From: Setaria digitata
Taxonomy: Eukaryota > Nematoda > Chromadorea > Rhabditida > Setariidae
Direction: 5' to 3'
DNA: 64,000 bases
Assembly: GCA_003640385.1 (NCBI GenBank)
Contig: RCAB01000285.1
Span: 18,057 to 82,056, forward strand
How positions within the stretch are numbered: position 1 is the stretch's first letter; every line of letters begins with the position of its first letter. The position numbers and the translations under genes are program-made. Of this stretch, positions 54,173 through 64,000 are shown one piece after another. The notes under the pieces are model-generated. The model was given only the letters and a program-made list of their open reading frames with translations. It was not told the origin of the DNA and did no database searches.

Positions 54173-56000
54173 AGGAGTTATCAAATCTATTCGATGAAAA
54201 TCTCGGACTCGATCGTTCAGATCGAGATAAAGCCTCAGTTGCTGATTGCATTTATGTTGAAGAAGTGTGCATATGTTAGATTAAGCTATACTTCATTCTG
54301 ACTAGCTTTTCAAGGCAATTTTAGTTTTTTTGGAATGATTAAGAGGGAATGGGATTTATTTATCCGTCGCTCCTAAATTTTTGAGAGAGAGGAAGAGACA
54401 GAAACAGGTGGGAGAGAGAAGACGATGGATAATGGAAAGGTGGGGCCAGGTCCTATTCTGGAACAGCGATTCCATTTTGTTGCCTATTTCAGCAGTACCT
54501 AACTAACCAGTGCTGGCTCGTGGTCTTCCGCTAGTTATGCAGAGTGCGCTTTCCTTAGGTACGCTATATACTATTCAAACAATTGATTTCTTAATTTTCA
54601 GTAATATTGAGTTGGCTTATTCGTTGAATATCTACCAGTCCGAGTAGCTACTGACTGGTAAATTGCCTTAAAATAGGAAGAAAATATTTGGTAAAGATTA
54701 CGTGAAACAAGGGCAGTAGAAAAAATGCTGTGGAAGAAATTTCATCAGAAAGTTTGAAAGATACAATGGAGATAACGTGAGCTGAGAAAGCTGGAAAAGG
54801 CCACCACAAATAGTAATCGTGGCCTGATTTCGATGATCTTGTTCGCTTTGTATTTTTCTCTACATTTCACTTTCAAAAAAAAAGATATTGAAACGCTCAT
54901 TTCATCTAAAAAATTAACATGCTTTCAATGCTAAGATAGCTTAACTTCTTACTCTCCACAGTCTAAGGTATAACATAGTGTTACATTGGATTCAACTGCA
55001 AATAATTTAAAGTTTCATTATTACTCACCATACTGCTGCTGTATCAGGAGTTTGACTTTATGTTTACATCAGATTAGTTTATTTCACTTCATTGCTTTTT
55101 CTTTGTGGCTCTTACATTCAGCACAAATTTCGCTTTTCCACAACTGATTCAATTAAGAATGCTGTTTAGCCTCATAGAACTGAACATTAAATTCAGCAAG
55201 CAACTCACAAGGTATATTTCTGTTTCCGGATTTGCCAATAAGACCAAATGTTGGCGTTCATCTAAAGTAGAATGAATTATCACAGTTCATCATTTTCTTC
55301 ATTCCACAAATCAGAACTTTTCTACTATAATGTTGATGGTTACACATGATGAACCAACCGCTCCTGAATAAAACAAAGGATTCAGAGATCAATTAATTGT
55401 TGCAGAACTAATTTCACTACTGGTGGGCATAATAGGCGCATCACCGATCGCATCAATATGGGCAAATTTACCAGAAAATACTTTGGAATCAGTATGTTCT
55501 TTCAGCTGACTACTCAAGTTTCCGCTATCCATACAGTAATGACCAATTGACCAGTTGATGACTTATCTTCTTCCTAGCCTTAGTCCAAATGACGACAAGA
55601 AAATTTATCACACCTACGACGCAGTAAAATAGTACATTTTTAATTACTACATTACAAAGAAAGAGATTGTTCGATGAACGTGTCCGTTCATCATTGATTT
55701 TTGTCCTTTTTATTTCAAGCTACAATTTTTTGTTTGAAAGTGATTCTTAATTTTATTAAGAATTGTAATTACAATGAGACGAAATGTTAGGTAGAGCAAT
55801 TCATTTCATATTTAGTCCACTTTCATTTAAGTAATGTTTTTAAATCAATATTTTCATACTATAACTTTGCAAAAGTCACATTACAGATGAAGAGATCGAT
55901 CTATGGATTGCATCACCATTTACCCAATTACGGCGACGATGAATATCTCAATACACAGGTGTACCTATTACCACCAGTCTACCGCTCCTACGTGGGATGA
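54173..56000 (+). CDS. Unrecognised protein gene with a hydrophobic C-terminal half, 6 exons found, 5' end unresolved
   Basis: Five short exons share one frame across four introns: 54511-54558, 54602-54643, 55122-55211, 55386-55491 and 55887-56000 (stop). A sixth upstream exon, 54173-54266, also fits by phase through a weak GT donor. Translation in pieces: DENLGLDRSDRDKASVADC, GSWSSASYAECAFLSNIEL, AYSLNIYQSD, NFAFPQLIQLRMLFSLIELN, IKFSKQLTRDQLIVAELISL, LVGIIGASPIASIWANLPEN, MKRSIYGLHHHLPNYGDDEY, LNTQVYLLPPVYRSYVG. One clear membrane-like segment (LISLLVGIIGASPIASIW) and a Tyr-rich polar tail. Introns are small (the one between the first two strong exons is 43 nt). No family recognised. It sits between the 3' ends of RYK and NUP133. 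The start codon was not found and may lie left of 54173. Confidence 0.45.
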
Positions 56001-56681
56001 TTAATTATTGTAACACTGAAGTTTTTTTTTTTATTTTGAGTACATATTGTAATGCAAGCTGTAAGGAAATGACAACTCTTGATTTATATGTCAATTATCC
56101 CCTCCTACATTTTGCAGAACAACACTATTCAACAGAATCAGCCAAATTTTTGATTCGAAAATAAAAATGCACAGAAAAACTCCATTAAAAAGAATATATA
56201 TGGTACAATAAACATCGAGAGGGCTTAAACTGGGATTGCTAGTAGTAAGTATGGAACAAAACTCCGTTTACTTTCAGAGTAAGAATATCAATTTTCCAGG
56301 TAAAATATTATTCCGAAATCACTCTATGCATGATTTTCCCCTAAAGTTGATTTGGAAAAATCTGAAAATGTCTGAAATAGTTAAATAAAATGAGTATGTT
56401 CCAAAGCAAAAAAAAATTAAGGAAAGAAAACAAACAAACAAAGTGCTGAGAGGTCCACTCAAACTGCACAGAATGTGCTGCAGGCTCAAGTCTCAATTAA
56501 ATCCGCAAAAATTTTAAATATATAAAAAAAAATGATTTTTCACAAGTAAAAATTTACCTCTAATAACTACGTATTGTATGCAACAGACCCTGCATTCAAT
56601 TCAATTGTATTCTGAATCTTTCCATTCTCTCAACTTACAAAAATTTTGGAAATCTTATTCAAAAAATAAAATTCATTTGAA
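56001..56681. other. Intergenic between the unknown gene and the NUP133 stop
   Basis: AT-rich 3' flanks of two convergent genes. No feature recognised. Confidence 0.5.
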
Positions 56682-59600
56682 TCACACTAATAAACTTCCG
56701 GGAGAAATCTGCATTTGTTTATCTGAAATACTTCTTCTAGCAGCCTCTTCGTTCGTTCTGAGTAAAATAACAAATAATTTATTGTTCGCAAATTCCGTCA
56801 AGCACTCAGCTACCTCCTTTGCATCGGGTATTAGTTCCAATTTTCGCTCGTTTGATAATCCAGCTGAAATTAAAGTGAGCAAATTTCAGATTTCTGGAAA
56901 ACGTGGAGAGCCTTCAAGCTAAACGATTTCATTTTCTAATGATCGGCAAAAACAGTGGAATAAATTACAAAAGAAAACTTTTCATAACAAATGAACGCTT
57001 AATATAGGAAACATACAATAAGCAGTAATCTTGTCTAATAATTCTCTGTAAACAGTTGCAGATCCTAGGTCATCACTCTGTTTTACGTTTTTCCAGTAAT
57101 CAATGTTCGCTCTTATGACTGCAATCCATATTTTGGTTTGAAGGGAGCGTACCAAATCAGCCGTTCGATTTGATCCCTCGTCGTCCATCAATGTTGAAAG
57201 TGTAAGTAGTGCGCTGGAAGGAAATTTAAAAATTATTCTAGATGCGCAAAACCAAATAATAAGATGATTCGAATGATTTTTAAGACTTAAACAGTGCCAA
57301 TTTAAATTATTTAAGAGTATTTGGCATTTCCATAATTCTACTAAAATTTTAGACATGAGTATTCTTCCAGGCATTTAGTTGCAGCACTTGGTATGTTGTT
57401 AGCAATTCATAAGAATAAATTACGGTTTAAAGTTAAATATTTTTAAATAGTCAAACTAAAAACAATACAAAAAACTAAAATACATCAAATATTCCATTAG
57501 GACTCAAAATATTCCAAAGAAATTACTCGAAATATCGATCAACATTGCATGATGCATCATTTAAATGTGCTCTTATGATTTCTTCTGCAGTACATGAACG
57601 TATCTTTGGGGCTGGATCAGATGAACCAAATTTCTGAAGAAATCTAATGCTAAAAAAATCCAATCTGAAATATATTTTTCTTTAAAAAAAAAAATCCTTT
57701 CTACTGAATGCCTTACGAGTCTCAATTCAATAATTTTCTCAAATAGTTCCTTCACTTGCCATTTTTAAATTTGGATCAATTTTCTGTTGATGCTTAATCA
57801 AACTGAGATCGCATTTGATGTTTTGCAGGAGACTGCTATTCACCCGCTCTTCGCAAAGGGCAGAAAGCTTTGCAAAGGAAAGGAAACGCTGAAACGAAAC
57901 TTCAGTATTTAAAACCAATTCATTTAGAAAATCTCAAAATTCTTATGCACTCTGCTTTGCTAACATTGAATTATTAATTCTACTCACAAACCGGAAATAC
58001 AAAAGGTTCGAAAAAAATGTTGAAAATCTCCTGGTACAAAAAAACTTTCATAAACCAAAACTAACCCTCTTTAGTATAACATCATCGTTCGATTTCCGTG
58101 CGAGTGCTTTAAGAGCGTGGCAAGCCTAAAAAAAAAATCAAAAAAAGAGGTAAATATTATTTGGCTTAATACTGTGTATTTTGCAGATGTTGGTGAATAA
58201 AGATCAAACATCAAAGTTGGTAGCAGTCAAGGCCGAAGCGGCAAAAACTTATGGCTTAATAATAACAAATCAAGTTTTTTATCAGAAGTTAAGTCTGCAT
58301 CTATCACAACTTAAGATTACCGGATAGCATCAAATAATGCTCAACGTCTATTGATAAATTATAAGAGAGTGGAAAGGAAACTTTCAATTTTGAAACAAAG
58401 ATAACAAATAAAAACCTTTGCGAAATCGCCGTTTTTAAGATCACGCATCCATCCAATGTTAGTTCGCGTTGCGAAGAATAGGTCTGCATCTGGCTCCCTG
58501 ACTTCCAGTAGATCCCTCATATACCCTAAAACAATGCGGATTATTCATACTACTTTGAGGAATATACAGCAGCTTGTATGGAAAAAAGTACTTGCCATTT
58601 TCCAGATAGTATTCATATAACATATTGCAAAAGTCGCTTGAATTGAAGAATTCCTTGTATTCCTGGATTTTTGCTTTTCTTTCCAAATCAGGTAATGCAC
58701 ATGCCAATCGTATCACAGTTTTATAGTCCTAATTATAAAACTTTACAAAATAAATAATGGTAAAGAATAGGATGATTTAGGAAAACGATTAATTCTTATT
58801 TATTCTTGAAATAAAAACTCTGAGAAATCTTGAAGCTTCCGAATGAACAACTGGGATCAAAGGTAATTAATTAATATATTTTTTATATCCAATACATTAA
58901 TTAATGTACTTTAAATGCATCCAAATTCAAAAATTAGTAGAGAAAATTAATAAGGGATTGCAAACTTCACGTCTATATCTAACGTAAAATTTTCAAAGAC
59001 ATATTTAAAAATCAGCACAAACTTGGAAACGTTCCGCTAATTCCAGAGCAAAGGTATGTTCGGAAATTTCCAAAAATCTAGCAACAATTGATGAATTTTG
59101 CCGGTCTTCAAAGGTTTGCTCATTCATTACGAACGAACTAATGACTACAGCTTGTTTGAGTAAAATTTCATATTTCGGGCAATCCCGACCAATTTGATCG
59201 ATAAATCCAAACAGCATGCTCAACTGAAAGCAATAAAGATAAGTCTAAAATTTCAACAAAATCTAAACACGTAAATTTCCTTGGAAATACTAACATGTTT
59301 TATGAACGGATTTAACACATGTTTTTCTTGCGTCCACCGTAGATCACTTTCTATATTGAGAACTGCAGCATCACGATGTTCATCAATCACTTCTTTTCCA
59401 ATAATTAGGGTAGCACCAATATATTCAATGCATTCAATTTTATAATCTAACAGCTCTTTATCATTCATTATAACATCTTCTTCTGCCTCCACGAGTTCAC
59501 TAAAGAGGTCTTGAACCTGGGAAATCTGAAGTAAAATAATATAGATGCTCACAAATGTGAATGAATATTCGTTAAACTTCAACATTTTAAAATTTTATAT

Positions 59601-62600
59601 AAAAACCGACCTCATTTTCTTAAATAAAGCAAATAAAATGAAAAGAGAAAACTCCTCATAAAATTGCACTTCATTTATTTAATAAAGCTTACTTCGCGAA
59701 AAACATAATCACTTCGCGTGAGGAATTGTTGTGCCCCGTCGATACTTACTTTCCGCTTCGATAACACTCTTTCCAGGGCTGCATCGAAAACAGCAGATGG
59801 ATTTTGCTGCAAAATAAATTTATCAAATAAAAACAGATTTACAAATGCTTCTTTAAGATGAAGCAATCTTGCAGTTTAAATTTTAAGAAGACATTAACTG
59901 ATATTCACTACCTTACTCCATTTGTACAATGCTATTGCAATATCAATTTTTTCAATTAATTCAACAATTTGAGAACGTGCGCTACGCGATTGGCAAAGAT
60001 GAGTTTTAACAGTTCGATTCAACTGAAACAATATACATTATGAAGAAAATGATGAGGAAATAGCAATTTTTTTATCATGAAATGAAGTTTATCAACAAAG
60101 TGGTTATAAAAGCTGATTAAAATAGAAATGTTATAGAAAAAAAGCTACCTTATCATCGAGTCCAACATTTCTGATAAAAAGAATGAACATTGCCAATACT
60201 CTCTTTTTCTGTTCTTCTAGGTGCACTTCCAATAAAAACGACCTTTTAGAGGGAATCTGGTTCGCCACAGCTGCTGCTAAAAAAAGCAATACATTCAGGG
60301 TTTAACTCCTACTAAAAAAACCATAGTGATACAAACCACCTAAATGAAACGAACTTACAATGGGATGAATGGCCAAAAGCATCCCAACGTTCATCATTTG
60401 GAATATCATCGACTAAATCAATTGCATAATCCACACATATCTGTGCAATTCCAGCATGCCGGTTTTCTAGAAGTTCTTGTATCATAGCGCTAGCTTCAAG
60501 CTATAAAATGCTCATTTCGAAGAATTTTAAATGTAATATGGGACTGCAAGCTAGTAATTCAAATACGCATGTTCAATACTTGAAGTGAGATATTCATATA
60601 CATTACTGACACATCAACGTAGTAACACTTTCCTTCCAATTCTGCCTTGACATTCAAACTAAGCAGAGGCATCATTTTTCGAACTCATCAAATAATGAAG
60701 TGAATAGATATTTGATGGAATGACTACTGCAACTTATGCAATATTACTGAACGCACCAAGTCAGCTTTTGAAAAGAGATAAAATGCCAAAGCAACTGCAC
60801 GACGGTCACTTGTGAAACTTGAAGGATTTACAGCATGAACTTCCATTTTACTCATTTCTGCTATAGTTTGCGCCAAATTTGCATCAAATCCTCTATAATA
60901 AAAATTTACATGAAATCCCCTGAAGCAATGTCATTTCTGGAACTTTTTCTAACATACATAACCATAGAATATTGTAGTCAAGCAGTTATTAACCTGGGAA
61001 GTAATCTCACTCGTTGCAGGCCACTTTCTTCCAAAAAAACGTAGCAGTACCGAATATCACGAGCTGAAAAATCTCGTAAAAAACCGAGCTTATAATACTG
61101 GACATGAATAAAGTGATGTAGAAAAAAATAAAATAAAATCCAAAGATTTTTCTAATGCCATATTTCAAAAAAAAAAAAAACAATAGCAAAAATAGTATTT
61201 TAATAACAAAATCGCTAGCAGCGGATGGTAAGAAAAATAATTCACCAGAGCTAATGAAGGTAGCATTGTAGGCAGCACATAATACAGATTTGAACGGAGT
61301 CTTCTTAAACAATCGGTTGGGTAAACGAAAAGAATAAATGGATTTTTTGGTTACCAAAAGAACATCCTCCACTTTGTCATGCAGCACTTGTTCCGAGCCG
61401 GCTGGTAATCTAAGTGCTATATTGGCCAGAGAACTTTCCTCATTTGGCTGCAATTTCCTATCAATCTTATAAATATTGGTAAAAACTGGCCTATTGACAG
61501 CAGAGAAATCTAAATTTTCGGATGTTAAAGTTAAAAAGAAAAAGGAAGGGGAAAAAATAGGGAAAGGATTTAAACACCATAAAGTTTTCAATCCAGCAAT
61601 TACATAACGTGATTATGATTACTAATTTGTCACATATTATGATTATGATTACTAAAGCGTAAATTATAAATAGTATTCCGATAAAGGAATTCAATTTTAA
61701 TATAGATTAAAATATAATTACATATGTCACATTAGAGCTCGCAAAAATGTCGCACTGATGCATTTTTTTGGAGATAAGAGATAAGGTTTATGTAGTATGC
61801 TAAACTTAGATTAGACAAAAACTTTATTGGTTTACCCTGCATTCGTTTGAGAGAGCTTTTAAAACACAAAACCATTCTAAAGCTACAGGAGGATGTGCGC
61901 CATCATAATCTGATATATAACCTGAAAGTTTCATTGGACTTTCATCACGGAAAAGGGCTCTGTTACGAACCTAACTATATACTTTCATGAAATATTATTG
62001 AATTATTGAAATATTGACTGACATATTAGAAAAAAAAGAAAAAAATATTTCAAAAATACAGAATAAGAGTTTAAGTTTCTATTACGTATCGCTGAGTTGT
62101 AACTCATATCATTACTTTGCTCTCATCATTCATGATCAAATTTGAACTAAAAGTCTGTTTACTAATACATACCAAAAGCGAAGTGCATCTGCATAGAAAC
62201 AGCTTTATTACTACACGCGAATAAGATCAGTGAACCATTCCTCATGTTAACTGCATCTAGTATCCGAGTTTTAATCTTCTCACGCCAACGAACATGTTCT
62301 TCGCTGTCGTGCAAATTCTAAAAAAATATATATTATAATTATCCAAAAAGAGCACTGAATAAGAAATTGTAAATAATCACATACCCACAAATCTGAAGCG
62401 AAGTGCTCGCTAGCCATGTTTGCTAATTCACAGCTCCAAACCTTAGCCAAATATCTCAACGAATAAGAATGAAGATGATGCTCTGTCACCGCAAGTACAT
62501 GCATATTGTTGGTAGCAACAGAATTTGAATGACTTAAACTTTTCGAGCACGAACCTGTGTCATCATTTGATTGTTCATATACTAGAGCTTTAACCAATCT

Positions 62601-63824
62601 GAAATTTCTTTATTCTCTCTATATTAGTGCGCAGAATTTAACATATTACAAGAAGTACTCAGACTTATTATACTTGAGATTTCATATTCAATGAAGTACA
62701 AAGCGTGAACCTAAAAGTATTTTATTCCAAAAAATACTGCTGTGGCTATCCTGAAAAATAAAAAGCAATACCGTGATGCAGACTGTCTTCCTTCACCAAA
62801 TATTGCAGAAGCTAATTTACCACCGATCCCAACTCTGGCATTTGTATGAATTATTTTTATGGTAATTTCCGAAGATAATCGCTGCCTTTTTCCTGGAGTG
62901 GGAGCTATACTTGCATTGACACTCAATAAAAATAATGAGCACGTCGTTGTAGCCAAAAGAAACTGTAGTCCTTCTGAAAAGGATATCTTTCACGTAAGAG
63001 AATATATTTTTTAAAGCAAAATTCAAAAACTGATAACTAAGTTTGACCAAAATGATTCCTGATCAATATGGGTTTCACAATTTTATTCTATTCCATCCTG
63101 TTCGTCCATTAAAAAGAAAATATTATTCAAATTCATAGTATACTAGGATTATTCATGAAACAATTCAGTTTGATAAATTTCTCCCAACAAATGTTTCCAG
63201 ATACAAGCATTTACAACAGCAAAAGTTGAGGAAATGATTTTTTGTAATTCTCTAGTAAATAAATAATTCCCCAAACCCGACTTAAAAGAAACGTCCGGAT
63301 AGAAAAATGACGAAACCTGATGACTGCGAATTTACTCTTGTTAATGATAACGGCACTTCCCGTTCCAAATCAATTGCACTATCACTGAACTGACGATCTG
63401 GCAAAGACCAGTGTCTGATAATACCTTCCGGTGTTACGGCGATTACACCCTGCGTTGAAAAACCTGAAAACATTGGTGAATTTTTTTCCAACATATCACC
63501 AATAAATTCAAATAAATAATTTAGCAGAATTGGAAAGAAACCTTGTCTTTTATATACACACACAGTTTGAGCATTATGCGGAAGTCCAGATGGCGGCAGA
63601 TTAAGCACAGCTGGCGCACCTGTGTAGAACTCCTAAAAAAAAGTTTGAAGTTACAACTACCAAGGCTCACTAAACATATATATCAGAACGTACTCAAAGA
63701 GTAACAATACCTCTGGGTCATATTTCCACACATATAGGTTTTGGCCAACTATTAACCATGCATAGCCGCAACTAGAGAGCGAAGCCGAACATGGAGTATT
63801 TGGCTCTTTTGCTAAACATAACAT
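56682..63824 (-). CDS. npp-15: Nucleoporin NUP133 (Y-complex), 23 exons seen, about 1,100 aa, 5' end probably outside the window
   Basis: Scaffold nucleoporin at the stem tip of the NUP107-160 Y-complex; also at kinetochores in worms. Exons from the 5' side: 63711-63824, 63542-63632, 63317-63463, 62772-62973, 62385-62598, 62173-62317, 61836-61921, about 61246-61509, 60994-61063, 60757-60892, 60359-60500, 60149-60276, 59912-60022, 59693-59806, 59295-59525, 59023-59223, 58596-58728, 58416-58525, 58066-58125, 57756-57888, 57527-57611, 57017-57213, 56682-56863. The N-terminal beta-propeller has GYAWLIVGQNLYVWKYDPE, LNLPPSGLPHNAQTV and VTPEGIIRHWSLPD. The helical domain has ICVDYAIDLVDDIPNDERW, DYVFREISQVQDLF and MLYEYYLENG. 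The C terminus contains VDRYFDALLTLSTLMDDE. Phases agree except between 61836 and 61509, where a small exon is probably missed. The intron after 58596 uses a GC donor. Confidence 0.88.
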
Positions 63825-63840
63825 CTTTATTAAAACCAAT

Positions 63841-64000
63841 GGCCAATTATATTTATTGTATTACATATATTGTACTATATTATACTACTATTATAATATA
63901 TTATTGTTATATTATATTATGTTATGTTATTTTATATTATATTATTATTATATTATTTTATATTATATTATTATTATATTATTTTATATTATATTATTAT
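63841..64000. repeat. AT-only microsatellite at the window end
   Basis: Degenerate repeats of TATTATTATAT-type units with almost no G or C fill the last 150 bases and probably continue beyond the window. They lie in the intron or 5' flank of NUP133. Confidence 0.9.

Overview
The window is nuclear DNA from a nematode, most likely a clade III (filarial or ascarid-like) worm. It is AT-rich. Its genes are broken into many short exons by GT-AG introns with TTTCAG-type acceptors, and the proteins are closest to nematode members of conserved eukaryotic families. A splice-acceptor sequence lies 1-25 nt before the start codon of most genes, as expected of spliced-leader trans-splicing. Exon boundaries were read by hand from homology, splice consensus and phase. 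All models below keep frame across every junction except where stated.

Left part (1-16 kb), plus strand: the scavenger mRNA decapping enzyme DcpS/dcs-1 (2561-5258), RNA polymerase III subunit RPC11/POLR3K (6213-6914), an unrecognised 174-aa membrane protein (7500-9433), and the ER chaperone BiP/GRP78 (10387-13530). BiP lies behind a GC-richer promoter with several unfolded-protein-response-like sites. A possible unresolved minus-strand gene lies at 14967-15541.

Middle-left (16-31 kb): minus-strand proteasome alpha subunit PSMA1/pas-6 (16147-18954) and V-ATPase subunit e/vha-17 (19962-20674). vha-17 is divergent from RNASEK (21094-21845), itself a V-ATPase subunit (f), so two Vo membrane subunits face each other across about 0.4 kb. 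Next come a tau-tubulin-kinase-like CK1-family kinase (23391-25979, plus) and a 415-aa zinc-finger-like protein (26686-30567, minus) whose first intron is about 1 kb.

Middle-right (32-42 kb), plus strand: eIF4E (31985-33761), the peroxin PEX3 (35188-38111), a 113-aa cysteine-bearing protein (39131-39812) and the pre-rRNA processing factor UTP23 (40009-41378). The last two are close enough to be a candidate operon.

Right part (42-64 kb): the Wnt co-receptor pseudokinase RYK/lin-18 (44774-52958, plus, 14 exons, 609 aa), a previously hidden multi-exon gene of unknown function (about 54173-56000, plus), and nucleoporin NUP133/npp-15 (56682-63824, minus, 5' end probably outside the window). The window ends in an AT microsatellite. 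Nothing resembles a mobile element, CRISPR array or tRNA. The genes are mostly unrelated housekeeping functions; the clear functional pairing is the two V-ATPase subunits.
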